Shown piece by piece: positions 38,550 through 52,504 of a stretch of 64,000 nucleotides of DNA (the stretch's first letter is position 1; each line of letters opens with the position of its first letter). The stretch comes from Calliphora vicina (lineage: Eukaryota; Arthropoda; Insecta; Diptera; Calliphoridae). Where the stretch lies: positions 163,414,726 to 163,478,725 of the forward strand of contig NC_088780.1 of NCBI RefSeq assembly GCF_958450345.1, read 5' to 3'. Position numbers and translations under genes: made by a program. The notes under the pieces were generated by a model that had not been told where the DNA came from, ran no database searches, and saw only the letters and a list, made by a program, of their open reading frames with translations.

Positions 38550-39379
38550 ATGATAACAGCACTGACCAGAAGCATCTGCCAACAAATAAATAAACCACAT
38601 ATTCGGACATGTGCAGCCTCCGCAACTGTCAAGAAAACCGAAAGTCTTCACAAACAATACGATGTCTTGCAAGAAGAAGCCCTTAAGGAGCAGTGTATAT
38701 TGGTGGACGAAAACGACAAAGCCGTTGGATTTTCCACAAAAGCAGACTGCCATCGTGTACATGCAGAGACCAAAGAAGTGAAACTACACAGAGCATTTTC
38801 AGTGTTCCTGTTCAATACCAAAGGAGAAATGTTAGTACAAAGAAGATCTGAACACAAGGTGAGTCTCTAAACATATTCCACTGCTATTATTTTTCATTAC
38901 ATATCATGTCATTTCAATAGATCACATTCCCCGATACCTACACAAATGCCTGCTGTAGTCATCCCCTGCACGACATTGAAGTCGAACGGGAGGAACTTAA
39001 TGCTTTTGGAATACGAAAAGCTGCCCAACGCAGACTTAACTATGAACTGGGCATACCCACAAATCAAATACGGCCAGAATATTTTCATTATTTGACTAGG
39101 ATACATTATGCCAACACAGGCGATGGCACTTGGGGTGAACATGAGATTGACTATATTCTGTTTTTGCAAAAAGATGTTGATCTCAAACCGAATTTGAATG
39201 AAGTGAGCGAAGTACGTTACATAAAACGTCAGCACATTGACGAGGAGATAAAAACATTTGATGCACCTTTGACACCCTGGTTTGAATTGATTTTAAAGAA
39301 TCGCTTAAAGATGTGGTGGGATAATTTGCATCAATTGAAAAAATTCGAAGAGCACAATGAAATACAACGTTTTCTATAA
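38550..39379 (+). CDS. Idi: Isopentenyl-diphosphate delta-isomerase, complete, two exons
   Basis: The enzyme interconverts isopentenyl and dimethylallyl diphosphate, the starter units of isoprenoids; insects use it for juvenile hormone, dolichol, ubiquinone and prenyl groups. Exons are 38550-38858 and 38921-39379, joined at AAG|GTGAGT and AATAG|ATC across a 62-bp intron, giving 255 residues. The Nudix core is clear: LHRAFSVFLFN, the active-site cysteine in TNACCSHP, AAQRRLNYELGIP, and the acidic GEHEIDYIL segment, ending with WWDNLHQL near the C-terminus. The first 35 or so residues (MITALTRSICQQINK) are rich in Arg, Ser and Thr and could be a mitochondrial presequence (inference). AATAAA sits at 39495. 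The Met at 38550 is the first in frame before the conserved domain; an upstream non-coding exon cannot be excluded. Confidence 0.96.
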
Positions 39380-42300
39380 AACATTATGGAAATCTTTTGT
39401 TATATTATTGTTAAGTACGTATGTATGTAGTAGATGTGTTTTAATTTTATACAAATATTGTCGAAAATTATTAAATTTATAATAAGACGATCATAATAAA
39501 CAATAGACGATTTGCATATTCGAATATAAATTGAAACGAAATTAAATATACGTTATTATTGTTGTAACAGTTGTTGCTGAATTGACAGAGCTTGACCGAG
39601 TGAAATCGGGTCATTTCGATGCGTATAATGGGAATGGAATATGTATTTCATAGTATTGATATTAAGATTAGATTGTATTTGTACATCCAACCATATATCG
39701 ATGGAATGATAGCAATAAACATGGTATCCCAAACGAGACAAAAATAGAACTCGTTTCTAAAAATTAAAAAGCTTAGCGAATTGGAACAGCATTTACTAAT
39801 TAAAATGGAGAACCTATTGAATGTTTGTACACATTCAGCCCAATTATGAATAAAAAATTCCCCGGGAGTTTGTTCCCACTGAATTTGAATAGGAAAAATG
39901 AGAAAAGGCAAAAAAACTCCCAGGGAATTTTTATTCATAATTGGGCTGATTAGTTTTATTTTTACAATATTTAGTACGCGACATATATTCCGTCACGTTT
40001 TTAAAAGGGATTAGTTCAAGTTCATACTTTAACTCTTAACTAAGCCCATTATTTGCCGTTTTTACGGCCTTTTATAGGCACAAGTTTTTCCCATATAGAT
40101 TTTGAAAACAGATACACTTACGATAGCGAACAAGATACACCTTTAAAATTTAAATAATAAGTTTGATGATTGATACATCAATATATCCGCTATAGTCCAA
40201 ATCAATCTAACAGCCTGATTCTGTGTGAAATGTGTGCTAAATAAATTGTAATACGAAAAGATTGCTTTGGGAATCGAATTAATTCTAAATTCCATTTTCG
40301 AAATGAATTAATTCATAAATTTTATCTCTTAACCAATCCATTAATGGATTAATTATGAATTAATAGCTTTAAAAATACATATATTGAATGATACATTTTT
40401 CTTTAATTCAAATCTATTATTTATTTAAATTTAAAGTAATAATAAAAAGCCATAATTGGTCAAAATGACATTATTACAGAGCTTTATTACAAAAATGCTT
40501 GTAATTTTTTTTAATTAATTTTGTAAATGCTTGAATGCAAAGCAAAAACAAAACTGAATGAAGAAAATATATTTTAATGCAATTTGTATTACATATTTGA
40601 AATTTACATTTTACAGAAATTTAATAATTCAAATGTTGAATGTATTCTGTTATGTATTGAGGTCTTCAGCGCATTAACTTCATTATGTAACCCACAATAT
40701 TGCTGTATGTCTGGTGTTACATCCTTACCAATATCAATACAAAAGTGGGGTAAGCTACCTTTTGGCATTCAAAAGCAGATGGAGCTGAAAAAATGTTTTT
40801 TGCACAGTAGCAAAAGTGGTGTAAGGTGAATATACCATTAAATAAATAGTTTGGGGTTACACCACTTTGCACGGATATCCTCAATTAACTTCATTATGAA
40901 TTAATTCAAGCATGAATGAATTCTATTTAAATTAAAGCCTTTGAATGAAGTTAAAGAATTAGATTTTTGAAAATGATTTATGGAAGGAATGGATAACAAT
41001 TTCGCTCGGAATTATTTCAAAATAGGTTTCGTTCGGAATTATTTTCAGACCAAAACGAAACCTAGTATTCAGCTAAAAATTCATTATTCGTCCTAATCCG
41101 AAACAAAAAAAACTTTTTCAAATGTACTAATTTCTAAAAAAAAAAAAAATGTTCTGCTCATTTTTAGCTGTCCTGCACTTTACATTGTCACATTTCTAAA
41201 TATTATTGAATTCCTTATTCAGAATACAATCGTTGACCTCATCATTAAAATACTGTCAAAACGGCAACACAAAATTTATAAAAAACACACACATTTATTA
41301 AATTTTTCCATAAGGACACAATTTTTTATTTCAAGTTTCATTCACAGTAACAAAATTAAAGTCCTTAAATGTATTTATGTTTTTTTTATTATAGTTTTAA
41401 CACAATTCAAGAAGACTTAAATTCAAATAGACAAGATAATTCTGTTTGATAATAATGTATATAATGAGTAATAAGGCTTAATAAATATAAAATATATAAC
41501 AAACAAAGATTTAAATACATATATAAAAAATATTTACGCTTTCTTTATTAATTTCTGTAATAGTTTATTTTGATTTTTTTTTTGTTTTGGGAAGGAGGGG
41601 GTATGCAAAGGAGATGAGTATACTAAAACAAAATATAAGTATGTTTGTAAAAAAAGAAAGTCTTAAAAGAAAAATAAATAGCATTAATTGATTTTTTTTT
41701 TAAATTTTTTCATATTTTTTTTTTAGGTAATGATCACAATTTGCATATCAATCATGCGGCATGATATCAATGAGTAACTTACAAAACTAAATGTTGTATG
41801 CATATATATCTCTTCAAGATTAGTTTCAGTTTTTTTATGTATAAAAAAATATATGTTGTATGTTTTATAGCACTAGAAATGTTTCTCTTTTTTTTTAATA
41901 TAAAGAATATAACGGTTAGTATTAGTAGTTTTAGAAGCTCTTAATTATTTAACTCTTTACTAATATAAAATAGAACACAATAACAATAAATGAATAAAAT
42001 AATGGTAAAAAAATAAGAAGACTAATGTAATGTAATGAAATAAAAAATAAGATTTTAAATATTTACATGAATACTAAAAATAATAGTGTATAAATGAAAT
42101 TGGCATCATAAATATATAAAAAATATAAATAAAACCTAAAATAACTACGGTTATTTATAAAAAGTAAAAAAAAAGTAAAGAAATATTAAAACAAGCTGCA
42201 GCACTGTTTGACAAAACGATAGTACATAATATTATTGTATGTATGCTAATTAGCATAAAATAAAGCAAACGCTTTCGTAAGCGGTAGTTTTGTTTAAAAA

Positions 42301-43471
42301 AAATATACAATTCCATGGTTTTAAAAGGCATACACATTTTGTAGCTTTATTTACAATGGAATTGTGTATCTTTTAAAACATGTTTTTATATAACTAAATT
42401 AAATTATACTAACTTATAACTTAGAGAGATAATAAAAAAAAAGAAATTCGATTATTTTTATTGAAATTATTGAAGTGGGCACATTTCTCAAATTAGTGAA
42501 GAAAATCTTTATTGATGAATTTATTATTATTATTTAGAAGAAACATGTTTGAGACACATTATATAATAAAATTCATTATTTCATGAACAAATTTCTATTA
42601 TTAACCTCAAATGTTTGCAAGATTTGAGTATTATTAAGTTTGATGTTAAATGTAAACTTAAGGTTTTCTATTTCTCGATTCGTTGCCTCACATTGAAATG
42701 TCTTTCATTATTTTTCATTTCTTGCAAAAAAAAAACTTCTAAATCATCAAATTTCTTAAACAAATTGTTTACATTTTGTTATAACATTGTTTCAGGCAAA
42801 AATGTATTTAAATTAGCTGCTCTACAATTGCTTGTTAACATGACTACAACATTTTTGCATTAATGAAATCATTCATGCATTTGAAAATGTACCCACAATT
42901 TCATTTGTTTATCAATTAAAAGCAAAAATTCTTTTGTTTGTTATTTCCTCACTTCTCAAAAGTTTACTTTTAATTGATAAAATTATTGTTTGTTTTTATT
43001 TTTCAGTTTCTGTACTTAAATATTAAATAATTATCGTCTTATTGTGGTAAAACTTTCTTTGTTCACATTTAATAAGACGTCGTTTTTGTTTGTTTGTTTA
43101 GTTTTCTTTGAAGTTCAAACTTTAAGTTTAAAATTCCATTATTTTAAAGTGGTAGTTGTTGCTGTAAATTATTTTGTTTGATTTTCACTGTTTTTAAGGC
43201 ACTTGTTTAGTCTCGATTTTTTTTTATTTGTTTTTGTTTTTTTTTTGTTTAAAGATTTTAAATCGTATTGCGTTTTGTTTTTTTGCTAAGCAAATTTAAA
43301 AACAAAAAACATTGAATAGTGTTAATTAGTGTAAAAGTGTTTTTGTCGTTATGTAGTATGTGTGTGTGTTTTTGGCACTTATTTAATAAAAAAAACTATA
43401 AAGAAAGAAAAAACTTAGCATCACCTTCACTTTATACCACTTTCATGAACTTCAAGGCTGCCAAAACGAAT
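39380..43471. other. 3' intergenic region between Idi and the TatD-like gene
   Basis: Convergent 3' flanks. Contains the MITE at 39836, a dispersed repeat at 40213-40300 related to 3253 and 31211, and AT-rich low-complexity DNA. No gene recognised. Confidence 0.65.
39836..39948. mobile_element. MITE of the CAGCCCAATTATGAA family
   Basis: CAGCCCAATTATGAATAAAA is mirrored at the right end, with att flanking both sides. The 113-bp element is related to 50789-50916. Confidence 0.85.
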
Positions 43472-46400
43472 TTAAGAAAGACCAAAGAGTTTTAAAGCAT
43501 TAAAGGCAGTAGCCAGAGCTACTTCATCGGGAGTCTTTTTCATAAAGGCAGCTATCATTTCCACTATGGCGGGTAAACTGCAGGGTTCATTGCGTTGAAA
43601 TGTACAATATCTAAAGTAGGATAGAGGAAATTATTTTATGTTGATTCTCATTAAGATAATTTCTAGTAAATCGCTAACCTGTGTAAGTACAATAGAGAAC
43701 GTTCTGTGATGCCAGTCTTAACGTGTTGCGGCAGCTTTGAAGCTCTTGTATTGGGATACATAAATGGTGAATCGGTTTCCACCAATAAACGATCTAAAGG
43801 TAAGGTTCCATTGTCAAGCAAGCGGCGTACGCCTGTATCTGATTTGTCCTAGAATTCATTAATTTTTATTGGTTTTAATGCTTAGAATGTAATATAGAGA
43901 GAATTTTTTTTTAATAATATGAAATGATTTTAAATTTAGAATGAAAGTGAGTCAAAATAGTGTGTTTGATATACAAACATTATTCTCACATGAAAATCTA
44001 AATTTTCACAAAAATGCTTTATAAATTTTTCAATAATTTTTACAATTTTCATATAAAAACAGAAATTCTTCACAAAAACTCAAACATTTTACTTTTTATA
44101 CTAAAATCTCGATCTTTATACAAAAATGGTAATTTAGAATATAAAAAAAATTAATACAAAATTCGAAAAAAAAAACAATTTCAAATAAAAGTAGATTGTC
44201 AACTCAGCGACAACTATATCAACCGGAAGTTTTTCCCCAGAACTTTCGACGAAGAGAGCTGTTACAACAACAACTATGTCTATAACGAAATCCATGTTTA
44301 TATAGAACTGTCTTTAGAAAAGTTTTTACAAAAAAATGTACAAAATACAATTGCAAAAAGCTAAAATCGTAAATATTTTCTAAAACAATTCTTTGATTTC
44401 AAATATTTTGATATTATTGGAAATTACGATATATATTTTTTGTCGGAAAACGTTCACGTACAATTTTTTTCTGTGTTGGGTATTTTGAGAAGCGGAATCA
44501 CATAATAATTCTTCTTTAAACATTTTTAGGTGAACAAAATTAATTTTTTATCCAAAGTTGTTTTTTTAATTTTTTTAAATGTTTTAAATTTAAATTTTTT
44601 TGTTTTGAAAAAAAAAATCGGATTAAAAAATATTTTTTCCGATTTTGACCCATTGTAGGTCCTTGCAAAGGTCTTTGAAATATCTATCATTAGATACCCA
44701 TATTGTCTATATTAATGACTTAGTAATCCAGATATAGGTAAAAAATCGAGGTTGTCCTGAATTTTTCCTTATATCTCAGCCATTTGTGGACCGATTTTCT
44801 CGATTTTAAATAGCAAACGAGCCGGAAGAATGCCGGAGATATTGATGTATGAATCGTATATGTAAGTTATTTGGGGGCTTCGGAAAGTTGATTTCAACAG
44901 ACAGTCGGACATGGATTCTATAAGGATCCAGAATATACATATATACTTTATAGGGTCGGAAATTTTGAATTTCCGACCCGTTGAATTTCTTCATAACCGA
45001 TCCGTTGAATTTCTTCATAACCGAGTTCAACTTTTGTAAGATCCCAGTAATTTTGCTAATACTGTTTGTTCTTTTTTGTTTCAAATAAATAAAAACCAGT
45101 TTAATGGAAATGAATGGCAACTAATAACTTACCTTGCATAAATAACCAGTTAAACTTATATAGAACCTTCTGTCCAAATACTTGATGGCTTCTTCAGCAG
45201 TGCCCATAAAACTTCTAATAATCACCGGAGGCAAATTCTCGAATCTAGAAAATGGCCACAAATATTTAAAATTAAAAATCGTTTGCTTTTATTTACAAAA
45301 ATATGTTACATACTTGTCTAGTATATCGAGGACATCTTGTTGAGCTGAACGTTCGTGTATTAGAATCGATTTGCCCAAATTACATGCCAATAGTAGTTGT
45401 TTTTCAAAAATTTCCTTTTGAGACTCCGGATCGGAAAAGTCACGTTGATAATCTAAGCCACAGGGGCCAATTGCTACGCACTCTTGGGAGGCGGCAATTT
45501 CTTGAAATTCAAACCAACTACTAGGATCTTCGATGATTGATTTAGAATCGTGTGGATGAATGCCAGCAGTCGAGTAAATAAAATCGGGATAAATGCGGGA
45601 GAGACGAAGGGCTTCCTTGCTTGATTTCACTGAAGTGCCGGGTACCATCAGTTTTTGGACACCTGCGGAGACACAAACAAGTAAACATAAATTAAACAGA
45701 ACTAATTTGTAACAGTATTTAAAACAAATATGAAACTATTTAACAAACAAACAAATACAACAGGAAAATAACAATAAATGTAAACAATAAAAAGAAATCA
45801 TAAATTTTATCAATTGCCTGTTAAATGATACAAGCAACACATGAACAAAGAAATGGAAAGCAGATGAACAGATCAAGAATATAAACAGAAACACACAAAC
45901 ACAAGAGGTCACATCATCGCCCACACACACAAGACGACGCCCTAAAAAATATACATTCATACATATGTAAATTTGTACTTATGAAGACATTTCACGGCTC
46001 ATGTTTTTCTTTTTATGAACAATGTTTATTGGAGATGTTCTCAATGATATTGAAAGCAGTGGTACTATTTAGTTCAATAAAGTACTGTTCGCAAAGGGAT
46101 ATTTTTCAAAATTCACAATAAGTTCTAAATTCATAATACCCATGTATAATTGAAGGGCTTAGGGTGGCCCAAAAAATATTTCATTCAGATATCCATCAAT
46201 GGGCAACTGATGGTAGAGTTTCTAATATGATTATTACACGTGTTAAAAGTAAACATTTTCAATAATCCTATTTCGATTTTAATTTTGTGACTTATCGAAT
46301 TACTGCACTAAGGCCTTCAATTCAAGATACATAGTACTGTACATTTACTTCAGGAAGGCTCAGATATTGATGTATTACAAATATTTTGTATGGCTTACAA

Positions 46401-47264
46401 TATTTGTATATTTAATAAGAATTGTACGTTACTTTAAAACAAATTTGATACACTTGACTTGTCTCGTTTAATTCATCCAAGTGGAACAATTTATAAAATT
46501 CGTTATAGGTATTGACAAATTCTACTATTACAAAGCAAATTCTTTAACAAATATTTTGTAATAACTTAAATAAGCTAAGAAAATTATTTTTTTAAGTACT
46601 AGGTAGGTATATACAAAACAACATATTGATTGTAACGACTTATATAGATTTTTTATTTTTGTATATTCCACGACACAGGTCCCTTTAAATATTTGGGTTA
46701 TGAATAAAAAACCGATTCGTTTGAATAAGATTGTGAAACATCTTCGAAAATGAGATCAAACATATTTTCCTTAATTTTTCAGTAGTTTGGAGTTATTGAC
46801 AAAAGGTTTTACTATACTGGCCTAGTGATTACGCCCTAACTAGCAATATCTCACCCTCCCCCCAAAGTGGATGTTGCACTGAGATGTAATTGAAGTGGTA
46901 GCAAGTCGGAACCTTTTTTAAACTATATAGTTAGAAATAGTACCACAAAAATTCACGTACTACATACCAACACTGATCTTTTTAATGTTTAATACATACA
47001 TATATGTTTCTACTTTCAAGTTCTGAATGGAAAATTCCTGTTGAATGTTGTCATATATGTCTACTTACCGGCATCTTTAGCTCTTTGTATGACCGAGTCC
47101 AGGTCACGACTATATTTTTTGTTGGTAAGATTTGCGCCTGCATCAATAACTATTAAATTTTCAAAACAATGTTTTATATCGTCCATATCGAAACCAGCCA
47201 ATGGTGATGATGACACCTCCTCAACAGACGCAGCGGTAGTTGTTGTTGCTGTTGCCTGGGCCAT
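43472..47264 (-). CDS. TatD-like metal-dependent hydrolase family protein, complete, five exons, altered active site
   Basis: Coding exons (minus strand): 47069-47264, 45314-45662, 45133-45244, 43679-43848 and 43472-43610. Phases agree at every junction and give 321 codons. The fold is that of the TatD amidohydrolase/DNase family: GANLTNKKYS near the start, AGIHPHD, AIGPCGLDYQRDFS, LIHERSA, SLTGYLC, LLVETDSPFM and RNEPCSLPAIV. Two usual metal ligands are replaced: the Glu of the G-E-C-G-L-D motif is Pro, and the His of the usual V-H-x-F motif is Arg (IIRSFMG). The HPH and ETDSP residues remain. It may therefore be a weak enzyme or a pseudoenzyme (inference). The ATG at 47264 is preferred; an in-frame ATG at 47318 would add 18 residues. 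I believe it is the counterpart of the fly TatD-like gene CG3358, from memory only. Intron 4 (43849-45132) holds a truncated mini-me copy. Confidence 0.9.
44580..44980 (-). mobile_element. Truncated mini-me copy in TatD-like intron 4
   Basis: The reverse strand matches the 12421-13551 copy: tttccgaccctataaagtat, a reduced GTCY stretch (gtccgactgtctg), and atatctcagccatttgtgg on the plus strand. The terminal hairpin is absent and only one GTCY run survives. Confidence 0.8.
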
Positions 47265-48174
47265 GGTTGAATAGTTTGTAAAAATTTTACTACGTTGTGT
47301 TTTGATGTAATATTGCAAATTACTATTTTTTTATTATTATGTTTGTTGAATAATATAATGTTATTTATTCTTCTGCGGCACGTAATCAAAATCCCACCAC
47401 TCTTCTCGCTCAGTCTTTTGAACTCTCAATGTGTTTTGAATTGTTGTGTTTGTTATTATTTCTTTCTTGAATTCAATTGACGAAAATAGCAATGACGAAA
47501 TAATTATTATTTTGTTATATATTATGTATGGTCACTCTTTTTCTTTATATTTTCTTTACTATATCTTTTATTTTTTAGTTATCTTCCTCTGTATAATTTT
47601 GTTTTCGTTTTCGTATTTTAGCTGCTCCACATAAGTGTGTGTTTTTGTATGTAATTGAATTAGGAACACCAACAATGTTTCGTCTGATGATGATTAATAA
47701 TGTGTCAATGTCGTCACAAGGAAAAGCACCTTCGTTTTGCGATTTTCTTTAGCACGTTTACTTAAGCAATGTATTTGTTTAGTATTATGTCTAAAGTAAT
47801 TTTTATTTCGAATTTTATTATATTAATTTATTGAAATATCTTGGAATTTCTAAACCAAAAAATTATTATTGTAGGGAAATTAAGAAAACACACACACTCG
47901 ACTGACTGGCTGCGTTGATAACTGACAATCACAGACAACAGAGTTGCTTATTTTCGTACTAAAATGTAATGGACAATTTTACAGGGCAATTCCCAAATAG
48001 TACTTTAGTAGCAATTACAACGGATAGCTATATTTGTACTTTGATTGCAGTAATTATATTTGTTTCAGTTATTACAAACTTATTTTAAGGTATTTTTTAT
48101 TTCTATAACCATTAATAACATCTGAAATAACGATCTATATATTTCTTAAGTATAAACTAGGGTGGTTTTAAAAA

Positions 48175-48420
48175 ATCGATGTCGGATTTTTTTGGGGGCA
48201 CCCCAAATACTTAGATAAAAATAGGTCAAAAGTAGAGGTTGTGCTGTTTTTTCCTTATATCTCAGCCATTTGTGATCTGATTTTCTCGATTTTATAGCGG
48301 AAATGTTGATGTATGAAAGTTATTTGGGGAAAGTTGACAGACGGACATGGATATATCGACTCCGCTATCTATAACGATCCAGAACATATATACTTTTGGT
48401 AGCAAATGAAAAAAGTGATG
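48175..48420 (-). mobile_element. Mini-me fragment
   Basis: Contains atatctcagccatttgtga, agacggacatgg and cgactccgctatctataacg in inverse order relative to the 12421 copy; both ends are lost. Confidence 0.78.
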
Positions 48421-48611
48421 TATAAAAAGACAAGATAATTTAATAGAAAGGGAGTTTAAGAAATTACCAAACCTGACTTCCCGAGAGGTTATCAATAATG
48501 TAAAATTGGAAATTAGTTCTCGAACTTTTAGCCTCAAGATAAATTAAACTGGTATTTGTTGCTATCGCCCCTCAAAAAGTCCTAAAAACAATAATATTTT
48601 AACTGGTACAG

Positions 48612-48770
48612 TCAGAAACGGAACACTGTTCTCTTTTCGGATGAATCCAAATAAAATTTAAAAGCAGTGTAAGACGGCCGAAGGAAAATAGACTGGAACT
48701 CAGCTATACAAATAATACAGTTAAGTTTGGCGGTGGCAATACAATGGTGTGGGGCTAGCCAACAAAATAC
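48612..48770 (+). pseudogene. Tc1-like transposase remnant
   Basis: Reads TVLFSDESK, then after stops and frame changes RRPKENRLE and TVKFGGGNTMVWG, which follow the same order as the Tc1-like transposase at 29.5 kb ([24 protein letters not shown]) but are a different family. Surrounding sequence to about 49080 may be further decayed element. Confidence 0.8.
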
Positions 48771-49390
48771 TGAGTCACAAAAAGGACCAGATAATTTTTT
48801 GTAAAAACTAATCCAATAGTCATATTAGCCATACCCCTTGGGATTCATGTTTGGACATCTCGATGAAGCTCCTCACCTTGATGTTATGTCCCAATGGAAA
48901 ATATACAGCGAAACCGGGGCTCCGAGGTGCACGGATATAATTCCATCTAAGAATTTAATACTTTTAACTTCGCAGCTGACTAGAGACTTTATGTAGTACA
49001 GCGGGGATCAAGTGAACATCAAATTTCGGACCACTAATTGAAATTGGCGTAGGAGCATTCGTGATATACTGATCGTTCTATTTCGAGTTCTATTTCGTCA
49101 GAAACACAAACTTAAAGTACGGTCACAATGGCAAATATTTACTTCAAAAAGCATAACCAGTTTTTTTTAGCACAAATTTGTTTGACATTGTTTACTCTTA
49201 CAAATGTTTCGTAAGATCAAACAACATCAAATAAAAAAATACTAAATATTTGTTTTGAATTGTCCAAAGTAAAAGGATTTTTTAAATAAATAAACGCAAA
49301 ATAAAATATATTTTATTTTGCGGTTAAGTTTTTTTCACAAATACATATTTGCCCCCTCCTTTAGACTTTTGAAGTCAGAGATCATATATC

Positions 49391-49612
49391 GCACTGTACA
49401 ACACCAAAAAAAAAATTACGAGGTCCGACCAATAAATTTTGATAGAACAATAAGAATGTGCCAGAGTTGGGAAACTTTAACCCCCCCTCAAATGAAATTC
49501 AGATGTAAAATTTCAAAACGCCGATACACGTGTCTTTTTTTTTGTCTCCTCTATCAAAATTTATTGCTCGGACCTTGTAATTTTGGAAAAAATATGATTT
49601 TGTTGTATAGTG
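49391..49612. mobile_element. MITE with long inverted repeats
   Basis: Inner repeats aattacgaggtccgaccaat and the mirror at 49553-49585 pair over about 34 bases; shorter outer ends CACTGTACAAC and GTTGTATAGTG extend it. No target duplication is evident. Confidence 0.78.
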
Positions 49613-50788
49613 TAATTGTCCTGTGCTTGCTAATTGACTAGCTAACTACGGATGGATACCTACGGGATTATATAGCCCGTGTTCTCGATCCAAGAACACC
49701 GTGAGGTTGGGACATCATTGCAGGTACCCATGTTAATTTTAGACACATTGTCAAATTAGTCAATGCCATAATAATAAATACTTTTTAGTTTATTTTATAT
49801 TTTCACAATTTAATTATGTATGTAATATTATTTCAAATAAAGTGCACTTTTGGCATTTTAATTAAAGATCATTAACACCGCCAAAGAATAATAATATAGC
49901 CTTATTAATTACTGTCAAAGAAATTGGTTTTTTGGAGTGCAAAAACATATAAATAAAAACATTAACAAAATTTACACACATTTACTCCTATTTATGTAAG
50001 TGACGTATGTCCAACATCATAAATGTCACATTGTTTTATCACTCATACGTCCTGTATTGCCATATTTTCGCAAAAGGCAAAAGAAAAACACAAGTGTTAA
50101 GTTTTATTTTGTTGTTTTGTTTATTCTTTATTTTCAACAATAATTAATCAATTATTTGTTTTGTTTTTTTTATGGTATTGATTTAATTTGTTGTTATTTT
50201 ATTGTTTAGTTAGTTATTTTGGTTTTTATATTTTAAATTGTATTTGGTTTGTTTGTTGTGGTTGCATGTATTTTTTTGTTTACATTATTCTTTGGTATCG
50301 TTTTCAAAAAACATTCATGATTATGCTTTGTTTGCTGGTAATTTTGTTTATTTATAGTTTATTTTTATTTTAATTAAAACAATAAATATATGTATTTATG
50401 TATAGTATGTTTATATTTTTGTTTTTGCTAAATATAGTATTATTTTGTAGTAATTTAAGTTGCTTTTTCTATATTTAGTGGCATTGTATGGTTTGAAGCA
50501 GTTTTCGGTTTTTTTTTTAATATTTATTTTTGAAATAAATTTTTAAAAATTTATTTATGTTTTTTTTTGTTAATTAGTGGCTTAACGGGCATTTGCATAT
50601 ATGTACGTATATTCATATATATAAATAACTATTCAAAATTTTCATATATATATATTTTTTTTTGGTTTAATTTGTTTAATGTATTTATGTATATTTTATT
50701 TAACTCATTTTTTTATATGCATGTATACTAGATAGATCGGCTCAAGGGACATCCAAATGTTATGGTTTCAGAATAATTAAAAAATATA

Positions 50789-50916
50789 CAGCACAATTAT
50801 GAAAAAAAAATCCCCGGAAGTTTTTTTCCCTTTTCTCATTTTTCCTATTCAAATTCTATGTTAAAAAAACGAAAAGGGAAAAAAACTCCCAGGGATTTTT
50901 TTTCATAATTGGGCTG
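50789..50916. mobile_element. MITE of the CAGCCCAATTATGAA family
   Basis: The second copy of the 39836 family, with cagcacaattatgaa at the left and ttcataattgggctg at the right. ata flanks both ends. Confidence 0.85.
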
Positions 50917-52066
50917 ATAATCTTTAAAAAGGAGTAGGAAACTAAAACAAATTGGAATACTTGTCAATTTCAAAAAGAGTATTTTATTATTAATTTAATT
51001 ATAAAATTAAACCTCGTAATAATGTCAAAAAGTGTAAATTTTTTAAATTTCTTTTAAAATCTTTTGACACATACAATTTTCCCTTGAAGCGATCTAATAT
51101 ATATTTTATAAATTTTTCTTTGGTTTCTTTTACTAAAATGTTTATATATTCTCTATGTTTAATATATGTTTAGTGAAAATTAAAAACAATTTTATGTTGT
51201 TTTTCTATAACTTTATGTTTGACATATTTATATTTTTGTTTGGTTTGTTTTTGTTTGAAGAGGGCTTCATTTCATTGTAGTTTAATTTATTTGTTTATAG
51301 TTTAAGCTTTTGTTTAAAAAGAGCTTTAAGCTCGTTTAATATTAACTCGTGGAGTTTATTTAGAACTTTATTATTATTTAGGTTTTTAGTTTTTTGTATT
51401 TTAATTATTTTTGTTTAAAGTAAACTAATAATTTATAATTATTTGTTTGGTTTATTTTGCCCTTTTCTTTGTGGTAAACAAAATATATATTTTCTTTAAT
51501 TTTTGTTTTGTTTTATAGAAATGTTCATATTAAAAAATAATTATAAAACTACATTATCGTATGGTATTTGTTTAATGTTATTTTGTGCTTTTTTTAAAAT
51601 TTAATTTTAATAATATGTATGTAATGTTTACTTTTGTTATTATTTGATTAGTTATCATTATTATTATTGTTTAAAGTGATAGGTATACAATTTTTTTTTA
51701 TCAAGCCTACACTGTGCTCAAAAAGTAGGCTACCATGTTTTATTTAATTTCATTTAAAATATCTTGGTGCTTAGCTTAATTTTTGAAGGCAATGTCTGCC
51801 TGAAGATGAATATTTTTATGTTTTATTTTAGTTATATTAGTATGTATTTATGTTTATTTTTGTGAATGTATGCTGTATCTGTTTTTTTCGATTAATACAT
51901 ATAACTTTTAAATTTAATTTTGTATAAAAAATAATGTTGGAAATTACTGTCACTTCTTTAAAACATTAATCGAGTTTAAGAGCTTAAAATAAGTACTGTG
52001 TTTAATTTTGTGACAAATTAGAAATGTTTATTATTGAAATTAATAGAATATGTATTCACAATTTTC

Positions 52067-52213
52067 CAGGCGCGGATCCATGTCAACCATTGGGGGGGTG
52101 GGGGCTGAATTAAAATTTGTTCTACATTTTTCTTTTTATTCCTTTTTTATATGAAAACTTTTCGGTTTTGGGGAGGGAAATTTCCTATTTCACCCCCTCT
52201 GGATCCGCGCCTG
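52067..52213. mobile_element. hAT-like MITE
   Basis: Perfect 14-bp termini CAGGCGCGGATCCA and TGGATCCGCGCCTG, with G-rich and C-rich runs next to the ends as in many hAT MITEs. The flanks caattttc and ccattttc agree at 7 of 8 positions. Confidence 0.87.
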
Positions 52214-52504
52214 CCATTTTCTTAAATCTGTAAAGTAATTTAATACAGTACTTAATCTAAGTTTAAACGCTTAAAATTAAGTTTAACTCTTTAACACTTT
52301 CCTTGAATTACCGTATAAAAAGTACTTTACCAGTCAATAAATAGTATTCGTATTTAATTTTTTAGTCACTCCCAAAACCACGTTTCAATTCAATCTTTTT
52401 TTTGTTTTATTTCTAATCTTTCCCTACGTTTATTGGCATTTCTCATAACATTTACCAAAGTTGACAGAAATAAATATTTAATATTCTTGCTGATTCTTTC
52501 ATTA

